DNA of 64,000 nt from Symbiodinium sp. CCMP2592 (lineage: Eukaryota > Sar > Dinophyceae > Suessiales > Symbiodiniaceae). Positions 1 to 11,673 of the stretch are shown piece after piece. The notes beneath the pieces were generated by a model. That model saw only the letters and a program-made list of their open reading frames with translations, had not been told where the DNA came from and made no database searches. Position 1 is the first letter of the stretch; every line of letters begins with the position of its first letter. The position numbers were made by a program, and so were the translations under genes. The DNA is taken from the NCBI GenBank assembly GCA_905221615.1, contig CAJNDT010006024.1, forward strand, positions 2,705,764 to 2,769,763, written 5' to 3'.

Positions 1-740
1 TAAAATTCTAGACTAAACTTAACTAAACTAAACTAAACCCTAAAGCCTAAAACTCTAAATCCCTGATCCTGATTGGTTTCAGGGAACCAGATGCAAGATC
101 GGAAGCCGTCAACTCGAAGCTTTGAGACAAAGTACACATGTTTAGCCAGGTTCTAAACTCTATAGTCTATAGTCTAGGAGGCTAGAGCCTAACGTCTAAG
201 GACTGACTAAGACTAAGACTAAACTAAACTAAGCCTAACTAAAGGCACATAGTCGCACGTCGACAATCACCGGTTTACAATGTAATTTACAATTTACAAG
301 GGTCCTCTGTTGAGTCAACTATGTTGACAGCTGATAATAGTTAACTTAGTTATCTGACATGAAGCAACCTGATCGGTTGATCAAATCGTTTCGTGTCACA
401 CAATTCACATATACCACTGGGTTCTGGATGATCATGTAATTTAGCCATTCAGGCAGTCGTTCAGTCCAGTATATGAGCGAGGAGGCGAGTGAGCGAGCAA
501 GTGGGCGAGTGAGTCAATCTTGCCAGTATCGGTGTCATTGCGTAGAGCCGACATTGAATGTTCAATGCAATCCGGTAGACAGTGATTATGGTTGCTATCG
601 GCGAGTTGCCAGTTGGGCTAGTTGATTTTGCTTGCGTTAACAACTTTTGTTTGTAGTATATAGTCGGCCTATGGTTGGGATTTCGGACAACTGAGACCTG
701 TTGGGGACATCTACATTGGATGCCACAAGTGATCTCCTAG
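1..740. other. AT-rich non-coding leader, no gene seen
   Basis: Short CTAAA/CTAGACT-like words recur (for example 20-60 and 180-240) and resemble degenerate telomere-type and TCTAGAG repeats found elsewhere in the window. No frame has convincing protein-like composition. It is probably an intron or intergenic DNA upstream of the first exon-like block. Confidence 0.5.
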
Positions 741-997
741 CAATGCTCGATACCGCGCGTGAAGATGACAATGTGCGCTTCAACGGTGCGGTCCTACGAC
801 GCGCGCTTAAAGCTCGAGGAAATGGTCACTTCAAGATGCAGGAGTGGGATGCACTCACCAGCACGACCTTCGACACGATTCAGAAGCGCTTCATCGAGGA
901 AGACGACGGTGTACGATCGGCCGATTTCATTGTGTTGGTGTGCTCGCAGATTTGGCAGAAGCTGCTGAAGTCAGCGACGCAAGCAACGAAACCCAAG
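741..997 (+). CDS. Exon-like block A of unknown gene
   Basis: Follows the acceptor CTCCTAG. The frame reads MLDTAREDDNVRFNG and continues to KSATQATKPK. Stops close the other frames. No GT donor keeps the frame; an AAG|GACC boundary would put block B in phase. It is charged and helical, without a known domain. The upstream start is unknown. Confidence 0.5.
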
Positions 998-3900
998 GAC
1001 CATACACCCTAAAAAAAAAGGCCAGCTGTGGCGTAGTATGGCTACTACAGCTGCTACTGTATACCAGCTGAAACTAGGATTATGAAATTATGAGATATGC
1101 ATCTCATGTTTCAGTTGTTCAATCGACTAAAATGGTATGACTGAATATTACTACTACTTACTACTTACTACCCATCAGAAGATCAACTATCAACAGTAAC
1201 AGTTCAGTACTTTCATCATTATATCCGCTGGCTACACTACACAGTCACTACACCATAGTTGCCAGTAGCTAGCGATTCAAAGTTCAGATCCTAAGACTCG
1301 GGTATATGTACGCCATCAACATAGTCATGCCCCGATAGGAGACCCTTTAATCTCTGAAATTTTAACTCTCAAATCTTAACTCTTAGCTTCTTAACTTAAC
1401 TTAACATCAGTATCGGTTTATCATGTCACAGTAGTATACTTAGTCAATTCAAATTTAGAAGTAAATTTAGACTTTAGACTTAGTCTTAGTTATACTGTGT
1501 TGTGTTGCTGTATCGTGCCCCAACCATTCAGTGCTTGTGCCGTCAGTCGGTGGACCGATGAGCGACTGTTACGCGTCTGTGTTTGCGCTCCCACACAATA
1601 CTATGGACTAGTATCAAGTGTCAAGTATAAATTGTATACCGCACCATTCACTATGCTGCAAGACTGTTACAATTCTATAAAATTTAAGTGTTTGGTATGT
1701 TTAGTTTAGTATGTTTAGTAAGTAAAGACTTAAATAACTTAAATGATTAGGCTCAAAGGCTCAGCCTATAATAATAATAGCACTGTATACACTGAGTATA
1801 TTGTACACTGTATACTCATCAGGAGCCTAGCTTTGCCCAAGTGAACAAGACGGCACGCGAAGATGCATTGGCCTTCATCACGGCCCTCGAGGAGGCACCC
1901 TTGACACCGCCAGCACTCAAGAAGGACGCCGCCACAGTTGGGACGATCCTGAAGGCAGACACCGCGCCGCTCCAAGCTGTCAACGATGCTTTGGTTGTGT
2001 TCGTGAATCTGAACGGTGATGACGAGAGACTTATCAGCAAGCCGATCAGTGTGTAATGAGTAACGAGTAATGAGTTAGGTAATGAAATGAACAAACTAAC
2101 ACATAAAATCAACTGGTTGGAGATCTCACTCACTCAACACACCTGTGTGCTGTAATGCGAGTTGCCGATCGTTCGGTGTGAGTGCTTGTTGGCAGATGTT
2201 GGTTAGTTAATCATACATTATACATTATAGTTATATTTATATACGTCTCAGTTTCAGTTGTTTCGGTCTGAGTCTGAGTAGTATAAAGTCTCACACTTTG
2301 AGGCTTAGTCTTATTGCAGATATACTGCAACAAATGAGGACCCACGTAGGACTTAGGCCTTAGGCGTAGGACTGATTTTTCGTTAGTAAACACTTCAATT
2401 GCAAAGCGCAATGTAAATGTAAATGTAAGTAACTATATAATGCAGGCTATGCGGACCTCATGGCCTCGTCTAGGAATAACCGAACCGAGTAGCTAAAGTC
2501 TGAATGTGAAATGTTACCCATTGACCCATACAGCACGCTGTGATTGACTATTTGTAAAATTTACATAGTTATAGCTAGACTGCTAATTATATTATATTAT
2601 GGTTGTTGTTGCAGTGGTTAGTTGTAGTTTCACGTATGTACATATCATATGAATATAGACATATATCATATAAATATATTCTGATTCTTATTAGACTATA
2701 AGATAACCATAAGATATGTATATATAATATAATATATAATATAATATAATATAATTATATATATATAATTATCACAGACTTAACTATTCATATGATGACA
2801 GTTCAATATTGCACAAATAAAATCAGTCGAGGACAAAAAAAGCTTTCGTGCTGGCGGCTTCCATGGTCGGTACACCGCTTGGACAGCGCTTGATTGGGGA
2901 CGCCAATGCGCTCTACATCAAGCGCAAGGAGCAGACAGGCAAATGGGACGAGTTGCAGAAGGTTTGTGATGAGCTCAACGCTGCACCAGCAGGATCTATG
3001 ACGCCAGAACAGCTGGTACACAGGCGGGTTTCCTACTTAACGTAACTTAATTTAACTTAACAAACTTAACACTAGCAAATTACCGGTCCATTGGAACACA
3101 TCGAGTCGAATGGTTTAGGGCGGTTTAAGGTTTAATTAGGGCCGTTTAGGGTTTAGGGGTTTAGGGGTTTAGGGTTTAGGGACTCGCGAGTATTGTGCGT
3201 CGTGAGCTTAGTCAAAGAGTCAAACCACAGTCCAAGCTGTGTATTAGTATAAGCTATGGATGCAGGTGCACACTGCTTCGCTCTATGCGGACAAGCCTGG
3301 GTGCTATCCAAGCAGACAAAGCGACGGCTAAGTCAGTGGGGAAACCAGAGCTCGCGGACAAGACCGTTGTGCTCGCCCAGCACACCCGAGAGACCATTTT
3401 CCATGTGTTGCAGATCGAGGCAGCCTGATTGATTGGGTATGTTTGGTTAGGTTGTTCGATTATGTTCCAAGTTTCTGATTCCAGGTTGCAACTTCAGTAT
3501 CCTGAGGTCAGGTGAAATTTGGAATGAATGATTTTTCAAGGTCCGGGTTCCGCGCTTTAGGTCTCACCGCCCCTATGGCCAAGCTGTAGACTTCTGTAAA
3601 CTTTCAAAAAAAATATTATAATCATCTAATCAACTCTAAAATTTAAATTTTAAACTTTAAAGTTAAAGCTTTAAAGCTCTAGACTCTGAACTCTAAACCC
3701 CAGACCTGTAAACCTGAAGCTCAAGACACACAACGCAAAACCTAAACACTCAACTAATGATAATGACAATAATTTAATGCATTCCGACTCTAATTCGATT
3801 GCGATTCCTGGACGTGTAGGACTGTAAACTGTGAAGAGTGCAGTCGTTTTTGTTTGAACCTTTAACACTTCAGTCACTTCAGCTTAAGACCCATGCATAG

Positions 3901-6900
3901 TTCCGGTTTCGGGTCGGAGTATGTTAGATTATGCCATCCGTTATCTGTTATAGTTATGGTAATAGGTAATAGGTATAATAGTCATGGTTCCATAGTGTTT
4001 CCAGATTCTCAAGAGCCAAGATTGCAGGTGCTGCCGTGGGCTGTTCAAGCAGTGGACACGCTGGCAAACGACAAGATTCTGATCGAGCCACCCGTAGAAA
4101 CGTGGCATGGGATGGCGGCCGTGTGTGACAGCTCGGAGTTTGAGCCGTTCAAGGGAATGTTGGATGCCTGTGCAGACATCAGCAAAGTGAGTGTCAAAGT
4201 CAAGGGCAAGTCGGCCGGCGTTAAGGAGTTGACGCCGCCTGTGGATTCTATGACCGCCAAACTTCAGGAGATCACCGACATTGGTTTGCACTGAGTTTGC
4301 ACTGAAGTTTGCATTGTGCACTAACTACACTATCAGATACAAGCTATCCAGCATAAATCAATCTACAAAACAAGAACTGGTGAACTTTATAAACATAATA
4401 CAGCATCAAAGTTATACTATATTATATTTATAAATTTATAAAGTTTACCAGTTCTTGTTGTAGTAGATTGATGGTTAATCGTTGTTGTTACTGCTGCTGC
4501 TAGCTGTGGTTTGTAGTTATTACTATGGTGTGTAGGTTGTTCTGTTCTGTTGTTTCTATGTGATTCTATCCTATACCAATACTAGCACTAAGACTCATAC
4601 TGATACGAATGCTAATACTAGTACCAGTACTATACTTTCAACTTTCAATCTATTAGTATAATGTTGTGGGAGTTGCTTTAGCTTTAGACTCGACTCTACT
4701 CATTATTGTCACTCACATAGTACAGCCCTTCACATCTGAGATTTTTTAATGGGTTTGACAACTGACTCTAGCTTCATAGGACGGGAGTCCAGGTAGCTAA
4801 ATGATAACTACCATAATTCCATGATTCGTTTGCTGGGCTTACTTGATTCAGATATCAGCAGCTCGGATTGAACAAAGTTGCGGGACGGTATACATCGTTA
4901 TGAATTAAAAGTTATATATATATAATATAGGTTCATATAGATAATATAGATCGTGATTAAAAATTTAAAATTAACAATAAAAAACAAGAAAGAATAAATC
5001 TGGCCCTTCAAACTCATTGAGTCGGCAGCCCTAAACACAACCCTGTTACACAACTAAGGATCTGTTACCGGCATGGGCCAAGTGTGTCGAGATAGATGAG
5101 CCCGATAAGGTCACCGAAACCATCGTGGACGCTCTCAAGAAGCTGGGTGCCGCCATTAGCGAGATGCGGAGCGATGTGTCTGATGGCTTCATCAAGGACG
5201 CTTGCAAGCACGTGGGCAAGACCTTGCGGAGCATACTTGTGGGCGAGGCGGTCGGCTCTTGTGTGGAGGAGATGGAGAAGATGAAATTGTGGATATCGTC
5301 GCTCTCACTCGACGATGCGCGCCGAGAGCCGATGATCAAGACGATTACGATCGGAGACGCGCTGATTGCTGGTAGACGCCTGGTCTGCAATAACTCTTCG
5401 CTCCGAACATGTTAGTACTATTCCTCGAAGTTTAGTCGGTCAAGTCAAGTCTGTTGACTCTTGACTCTTGAGAATCATTTAGTTTTAGTCTAAGTCTTAG
5501 TCGAGAGTCGAGAGTCGAGAGTAACCTAAGTAACTCACGAAATCCCGCTGTGATACACATGAAACTTGAACTTGCAACACTGCGACACATACAGTTTCCA
5601 AGGTTCCAATCAATTAATTCAATTAATCAAACTAATCAAACCAAACGAATCTAGAAAGATGTTTCAGTGAATAGTGACTAGCGACTCGCGCAACACTTGA
5701 TAATTCAATCTGTATACTAGTATACTGTATACTTGTATACTGTATATTGTATACTAGTATACGTATAATAGTAGTGTTTATAGATCTAGGAAATCAGGAA
5801 TCCCATCAACACCAATAGAGTGACTCCAGGGTGATTAAGCGGGAGGGGGGTACTCGAGGCTCAGGTAATCAAGCAGCAATGGCCACTCAGTTAATTTCTC
5901 CGACCGGAAGTGTCTCTAGACTCTAGACTCTAGAGTCCAGAGACGCGACTCTGGTTTCTAGACTCTTGAATTCGAGACTCTCCCGGATGAGCCCCTTAGG
6001 ATTATTTGGTAGTTCAGACGGTTTAAATGTAGATGCACGTAGCTACAGGGAGTGGCTTGTCGCGTGTCACGGGACGCTAGTCGTTGGACTCGTTCACTAG
6101 ATCGTGGTTACACTCAACTGCTGGCTAGGCTGGCATGAATGTCCAGGTTTACGGGTTTCCCCTAACCGACGACCCAACACCTTTGGCCACGTAGCATGCA
6201 AATGGTGTTGCGTTGCGTGTAATTTGCCAGATAACTTGGATCCGGCAGGCATTGCAAAGCAAGAGTGGAGGTCCGATGCAGCTACATCGGAGGGCAGGAT
6301 CACTGCCTTGGGTCTGATGGTTCGCTCCGGGCGGCTTCTGGCTGATTTCTCGACAGATGATTCGGTGACGCTGGTCAGCCACCTGATGATGGACGGGGAC
6401 ACCCATGGGGAGACAAAAGTCGACGCACTGTTGACCGCCTACACATCGGGCTTCTGCACAGAGGCGACCACGAGCCTGAACGACTGGGTTCAGGCGAAGG
6501 CTACTAGGTTCCGATTTCATTTTCATTATTTCATTTCAGGCTCAGGTTAAGTCACGGTGATTATTTAGATTTCAGAATTCTTGACGCTAGAGCCTGGAGT
6601 CTAGAGTCTAGAGTCTAGCGTCCACAGCCTACTGTCCTGAGTCCGGAGTCCTGGATAAAGTCTAGAGTCTAGAGAGGAGTCTAGAGTCTAGAGTCTAGAG
6701 TCTAGTCCAGAGTCTAGAGTGTCTGAAGTCTACAGTGTACAGTGTACAGATTGATTGTGTTTTTTTTTTCCGATTTCAATTGCTGCTAGACCCAGGAGTC
6801 TGCATTCACGCCGCTGAAGGCAGAGACAGCGCATGTGCCGGACATCTCTGCGTTGGATTGTGCCATCTTCAAAGACGGCGCTTGTCCGGCCATCTCCGAC

Positions 6901-8347
6901 ATCCCAGCTCTCAAAGGCATGGATGTCGAAGCCCTTAGCAAGCATACCTCAGCCATCCAGATCATCGTCAATGAAATGGAGGACATCGTTGCTTCGTGAT
7001 TATAATAATATTAAATTTATAATTATATTAATATTAATTAATTAATATTAACATTACTATTAATATTAATATTCTAATAAGTAGGAGCGCGCATACCGCG
7101 TAGCTTCTCGGATTGATCAGTCAATACTCAATACTCAATATGTGCGGCGATGCATGTTGTTGCATGCCATTCGCTACAGTGCAGATTCGATTCGATACAG
7201 ATGATCATACAGCATGTGTTGATTTGCGTTCCTGGGTTCTAGGTCCATCCACATAAGTAATTAGACTCCAGGCGTTAGACTCAAGGCTCAAGAAGACTCA
7301 CGACTCATGACCCAAGGCCCAAAACTTAAGAAGATTAAGGCCAGGCCTTTGATAGGAAATAGAATCCTGAATGTAGAACCACTCAATACTGAATTCAATG
7401 CTGTGTCGAACTGTTGTGTGCATTCTCAAATGCTAAAATTCCCAAACTATCCTTAAACTACTTTAATCATTTTAATCATTCTAGTCTTTACTTATTTATT
7501 GTGTACTTGCTAGGCCACATATTACTAGACTACAGTTTGCTCACTATATCATTACATACCACAATCCATACTCTATCCGACTCTATCCTCTGTATTAGAC
7601 TTTAGACTCTAGACAATATAGAATCTAGAATCATGCCACTAGCACTTTCCAGACCCCAACCGTACTAGTTACATAACTGCACGGGGAGGGGGGGGGGGTT
7701 TCGCAGTACGGCGACAGGACCTTGGAAGCAAGGCTTCGTTGGATCTGTCCACCTATGGCTTCTTCGGGCAGGTGGGGCCGTTATAGTATGAATCATAATC
7801 CTATCAGAATAGCTTATCTTTAGTGTGCTTTAGTAACTTTAGTAATATAATATATAGTATAGTATAGTAGTGTAAGCAGTTCTTGTCCAACCTGCATCTC
7901 ATCTCTGCATAACACAAAGGGTTTCTTCAAGTAACTTGGTTTAGTCATAATTTATAATGTTATAAGAATAATGTTATATTATGTAATGTACTAGGGTGGT
8001 CTTGAGTCGTCGAGTCGTTAATCTTTGCTCGCTAGCATAGTTGTGTCAGTTGTGTCGTTGTGTCACACGTCCCAAGTCCAGGTCCATAGTCTGGACTGTG
8101 TGGCTGCTCCGTGAGACATGTGTCCTGTCGACGTGTTGATGCAGGCAAAGAGCCTTTGCGTGAACCTGATGACAGTGCTGGCCACCGTGACGGTGGTGAA
8201 GATCCTCTCGTGCAAAAGGTTCTTGCGTGCCGTGAATGCTGGTGAGGCATTGCCGAAGGCATTGGTTACGAATTTGGAACAGACTCTCGCTGCGTGCAAG
8301 CATTCGTCGCTCCCGATTCCGGGAGAGTTGCAAGCCACCGCCCTCAA
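741..8347 (+). CDS. Multi-exon gene of unknown function (copy 1), nine exon-like blocks A-I
   Basis: Nine blocks of GC-richer, protein-like sequence lie in AT-rich DNA at about 741-997, 1823-2050, 2827-3027, 3266-3425, 4028-4283, 5059-5371, 6231-6507, 6796-6995 and 8145-8347. Most start with G after an AG acceptor. Joined, they would give about 700 residues rich in Ala, Lys, Asp and Glu and predicted mostly helical, with no domain, signal peptide or membrane span that I recognise. Codon phase carries over cleanly from block F to G. Several other joins keep frame only if introns start with GA or GC. The first and last exons are not certain, and it could be two genes or even the 5' part of the downstream methyltransferase gene. 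In the second copy of the locus blocks A and B are missing because that contig starts at the position equivalent to 2,418. Confidence 0.5.
1823..2050 (+). CDS. Exon-like block B of unknown gene
   Basis: Acceptor TCATCAG|GAG, donor GT at 2051. The 76 codons (EPSFAQVNKTARED...KPIS) are a whole number of triplets, so block C follows in frame. Ala- and Lys-rich helical sequence of unknown role. Confidence 0.55.
2827..3027 (+). CDS. Exon-like block C of unknown gene
   Basis: Acceptor AAATCAG|TCG, donor GT at 3028, 67 codons with the core VGTPLGQRLIGDANALYIKR and ending LVHRR. No family recognised. It is the first exon that is also present in the second copy of the locus (41191-41391). Confidence 0.55.
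3113..3181. repeat. Interstitial telomere-like TTTAGGG patch
   Basis: About nine degenerate units of TTTAGGG/TTTAGGGG in a row, ending in perfect units at 3145-3180. The second copy of the locus has the same patch at 41477-41545. Confidence 0.85.
3266..3425 (+). CDS. Exon-like block D of unknown gene, boundaries uncertain
   Basis: Acceptor GATGCAG|GTG. Two frames are plausible at the start: a short VHTASLYADKPG followed by a GT, or a longer frame with AIQADKATAKSVGKPELADK and ending QIEAA before TGA. The longer frame needs the previous exon to end on a GC donor. It lies just after a telomere-like TTTAGGG patch. Confidence 0.45.
4028..4283 (+). CDS. Exon-like block E of unknown gene
   Basis: Acceptor ATTGCAG|GTG. 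The frame runs VLPWAVQAVDTLANDKI through ELTPPVDSMTAKLQEITDI. A GT donor at 4284 ends it in phase 1. A GA donor at 4277 (ACC|GACATT) would put the next block in phase. No domain recognised. Confidence 0.55.
4357..4472. repeat. Hairpin, ~37-bp inverted arms (MITE-like)
   Basis: Arm 4357-4393 and arm 4435-4472 are reverse complements with only a few mismatches (core CAAGAACTGGT / ACCAGTTCTTG), around a ~40-bp AT-rich loop. It lies in the intron after block E. It might be a small foldback transposon; no clear target-site duplication was seen. Confidence 0.75.
5059..5371 (+). CDS. Exon-like block F of unknown gene
   Basis: Acceptor ACTAAG|GAT, donor GT at 5372. The 104 codons (LLPAWAKCVEIDEPDKV...TIGDALIA) form the most regular helical stretch in this gene and leave one base that joins correctly to block G (G|AT). 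Confidence 0.6.
6231..6507 (+). CDS. Exon-like block G of unknown gene
   Basis: Acceptor TTGCCAG|ATAAC joins in phase to block F. The frame includes NLDPAGIAKQEWRSDAATSE and ends SLNDWVQAKATR. The GT donor at 6508 puts block H out of phase; a CAG|GCGAAG boundary at about 6495 would keep frame. Function unknown. Confidence 0.55.
6590..6725. repeat. TCTAGAG tandem array in intron
   Basis: Near-continuous TCTAGAG units with small interruptions. One of a dozen similar arrays in introns of this locus. Confidence 0.85.
6796..6995 (+). CDS. Exon-like block H of unknown gene
   Basis: Acceptor GACCCAG|GAG. The frame reads ESAFTPLKAETAHVPDISAL to EMEDIVAS before TGA. A GT donor at 6996, or a GAG|GACATC boundary near 6984 that would give the right phase for block I. 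Immediately upstream is a dense TCTAGAG array. Function unknown. Confidence 0.55.
8145..8347 (+). CDS. Exon-like block I of unknown gene
   Basis: Acceptor GATGCAG|GCA. The main frame reads AKSLCVNLMTVLATVTVVKI, then ALVTNLEQTLAACKHSS; GT at 8348, or open to TAA at 8370. A shorter alternative frame (KEPLREPDDSAGHRDGG) is also open, so the phase is not certain. It could be the last exon of this gene. Confidence 0.45.
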
Positions 8348-11300
8348 GTACACCCAGAAGCAAACAGCATAAAGTGCTGTTTGTGGCAGTCCGACCCCCT
8401 GCTGTTGAATGTTCGAGGTTTTAGAAACTAGTTTCTAAATTCTAGAGTCTAGAGTCTAGTCTAGAGTCTAGAGTTAGGGTTTGGTGTCTGTGAAAATAAG
8501 TAGTAAATTAAGCGATACTGATATACTATTAAGTAATTTATATTAGGCCCAGGTCTAAGTCGTTTATGTTGTTCGGTTATGTCACAGTTATGTCTTTTGT
8601 TTCAACTTCCAACTTCCAACGTTTAAGTCGTACAGGTCCATGTTTGGAATATGACTTGAGATTGAAAACTTGAGTGGTGAGCCAGTGATTCAACATTATG
8701 TGGTGTTTCATAGTGTCACATGTTATCGTGGCACGTCCTCACAATCTTACATGGGGTGGCGAAGGATAGTGTGTGTTCATAGCTTCATAGTGAGAGTAGC
8801 CGTATCATTAACTGCGCGAGGATAGCAGGTCACGTATGCCGCCCTATGCCATTGCATTGGTCAGTCACTTGTCGTTTCGACTTTGCGCGGGATGCTTAGC
8901 CCGTTCGACCAGACGGAAGGGTACGTAGTATAGAATGTGGTTGAACCTCTTGACTCTTGACTCAATACTTCAAAACTCAAAACTACTAGTATTAGTTATA
9001 AATATAAAGTTATGAATCATCAATATTAAGTCTATATTCCAGAGTCTAGCGATTAGAGTCTAGTCCGTCTAGAGTCTAGAGTCTAGAATCAAGTAGAAAA
9101 ACTATATATAGATTTTATGTTTTTGTTCGCAGGGCACAATCGCATTGTCTTTTGTAACGGTTGCCTTCAACCTTTACCTTTAACTTTAACGTACCAGTTT
9201 CCGTGATTGGGTTTGTTTTGGTCTTGTTATGTTTGTACTATGTACTTAGTTTGTACTGTAGACTCTAGACTCTAGACTCTAGTCTCTAGACTAGAGTGAA
9301 TCTAGAATCTAGAATCTAGAATCTGGAGTCTGATTAGAGTCTATAGAGTCTATACTGTAGTCTAGAGTCTGTACCGTAGCGGCGCAAGTTGGTACCCCGG
9401 CATCGAGGATCTCGGTTGCAGAGTTTCGATTCTAGGTTCCAGATATGTTGGTTCCTTGGATTTTAGAATTTAGCATTTAGAATTTAGATTTTGGGCTTTA
9501 GATTCTTGATTCGATTCTAGATGATTCTAGATTCTAGATTCTAGATTCACGATTCCTAGACCGAATATATATGCATCCTGTGTTGGTCAACATTGTTTCT
9601 AGCCGATTCTAGCCTTTCCGTTTTAGACCAGGGCCGTTGAGCGCGGAATAGTTGCCGCTTGGGCTAGTGATGTGGCGCATTAGGTGCAATTCGTGAACGA
9701 AGCATATGCAAAGCAGATGGGGTGGACATGTCGGGCATGAGTTGCTTGAGGCAGGTTTCTTTGAACTTTGATCATACCGATACCATGCCACCAAGGCGTG
9801 GTTCGTGAGTGTGAGTTTCGTTTGCTCACGGGCGGATCTGGATGTAGGCCGCTGCCGCAGCCTGATCCGAGACTGCACGTACACTACGTACATCATGGCC
9901 TCGGCCTCAACCCTCATAAGAATAGTAACAATAGTCGAGTCTAGTCTAGAGTCTAGAGTCTAGAATCCAAAGTTCTTATTATTATAATTTTTATTATAAT
10001 AATAAGAACTCTGGATTCTAGACTCTAGACTCTAGACTAGACTAGACTCTAGACTCTAGACCCTTAAACTCTTATTCTTAGAGGCTTAGACCCTTACTTA
10101 GGGTTGTCCCGGCCCTGCCCTGTAGTACGCAATCTTAGTGAGAGTCTTGAGTCTTGAGTCTGAGTCTTGACTCTTGAGTCAGAGTCTGACATCAGAAATC
10201 TCAATCACAGCCACAGCCTTGCCTTACCTTACATCAACCTGACCTACCGTCCCACCATACATTTAGGGATTCAAGATTCTAGATTCAAGATTCTAGATTC
10301 TAGATTCCGGATTGTAGATCGCACAGGCTCTAAGTTTAGAGTCTAGAATCAAGAGTCTAGAGTCTAGTCTAGATTCTAGATTTTCTAGATTCTAGATTCT
10401 AGATTGACGATTACAAATTCTAAGTCAGTGTCGGATCATCCAGAGCCCCTTGAGCCTTGAACCCGAGACTTTGGCCAGGAAGATGTCAACTCTACCAACC
10501 TGAGTTCGACAAACCTGCCATCCATCCGTACTCCCGTGTGTTGTACAGGTTCACGCAGGTTACGGATGACTATACCGTACATTACTAGAGTCTAGAGTCT
10601 AGAGTTTCAGGTGGCTCATTTTTGCATGGCGTGTTCCGTGTGGACACCTTGTGGACATAGACTGCTCGTGTGGTTGAACGGTAGTTGAACAGATGCTGTA
10701 TATTAGGGTGACACGCTGGGCAGCTTGACGTAGCAGGGTCGCAAGTCACGTATGACACGCTTGGCTTGACTTAGCAGTTTCCACTTTCCACATTGGACAC
10801 AGATTGCTCGAGTGGTATGCCATGTCCCCTGCGCTGACATGGTTGGGGTTCGACCGGTCTGCTGTTGGGCGTGATCGCTGCCACCGAGTGATCGACTGAC
10901 TACTTTAATTGAGTTCCGTTCCTAGCGAGCCCACCACACCAGTACGATATTCAAAGACCCGAAGCTCTGCGCTTCAGCAAGCCTCACGTGCGACCGTTCA
11001 GACAGTGTTACAAAACAGGGAGGGCGTGAATGCACGCAGGACCACTTAGTGCTGAGTGCATCCCGACTCTTGAAACACTTGCTTGATTCTTGAGTGAAAC
11101 TCGAGAACTGTTGAGTTGAAACTTGAATGTCATGACCGGCATGGGCATGGACTCCATCCGAGCATCCAGGTCCAGCGCAAATTCGGAACGACATGGGAGT
11201 TGGAGTCGTGGCAATATGATCATGTTCAGATCAGAACCTAAACTTTAGGTTAGCTACGGTTAGTTATGTTATGTTACTATGTTGTTTAAGTTGTTCAATT

Positions 11301-11450
11301 TTTTCAATTTAGTCACTGTGTCACTAACTAATAGTTTTTAATTGCCCCAGTTCCTAATACTCCCGGCTGAGACGGCCTAAGCTGAAACTTTCAAACTGAA
11401 ACACGCGAGCTCAGACGTTGTGAGCTTGTTGCTGTGTCTCAGTGAGACAG
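8348..11450. other. 3.1 kb non-coding stretch rich in TCTAGAG/ATTCTAG arrays
   Basis: Arrays of TCTAGAG and its variants lie at 8440-8475, 9030-9090, 9255-9370, 9500-9550, 9940-10065, 10265-10400 and 10585-10605. I see no secure exon. Two weak candidates are noted: 9642-9749, with an in-frame TAG, and 10932-11030, where all three forward frames are open. It is either the spacer between two genes or a very long intron. Confidence 0.5.
9939..10042. repeat. Perfect-type hairpin, ~50-bp arms with 4-base loop
   Basis: The left arm 9939-9988 (TCTAGAG array, then AGTTCTTATTATTATAAT) is repeated as its reverse complement at 9993-10042 with one clear mismatch; the loop is TTTT. The same hairpin is in the second copy at 48303-48406. 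Confidence 0.85.
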
Positions 11451-11673
11451 ATGGGGAAGCGAGGTGGCGAACCTGTCGCCAAGGCGACACCGAAAGCAGC
11501 AAAAGCGAAGGCGGCTGCACCAGATGTGCCGAAGGCCAAGCCTGCGGTTCGAAAGAAGAAGGCGGACAAGGATGATTGCAGTTTGCCAGTCACGACTCCA
11601 GAGGAGCAGGCGAAGGCTCGTGATCAATGGCGACAGCTTGGGTTCATGAAGAAAATCGACGGGTCGGAGGCGC
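11451..11673 (+). CDS. C5-MTase exon 1: basic Ala/Lys-rich N-terminus
   Basis: Opens with ATG (MGKRGGEPVAKATPKAAKAK), preceded by AGACAG and a pyrimidine-rich stretch that could be a spliced-leader or intron acceptor. The end is a strong GT donor (CGC|GTGAGT). Lys/Ala/Pro-rich and probably disordered or DNA-binding, then a QWRQLGFMKKI segment. The start choice rests on the ATG and the loss of coding look upstream. Confidence 0.6.

Larger units (their letters stand above)
998..8144. other. Introns or spacers between blocks A-I
   Basis: The stretches 998-1822, 2051-2826, 3426-4027, 4284-5058, 5372-6230, 6508-6795 and 6996-8144 hold no frame that I accept as coding. They are AT-rich with short palindromic AT runs (2700-2775, 5705-5770, 7010-7080), TCTAGAG-type words, a telomere-like patch at 3113-3181, a hairpin at 4357-4472 and an 11-G run near 7688. 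Confidence 0.5.

Noticed and set aside
10922..11223. Minus-strand ORFs and forward frames at about 11 kb
   Set aside because: All three forward frames and the reverse are open over about 100 bases; none has a known motif or clear splice sites.
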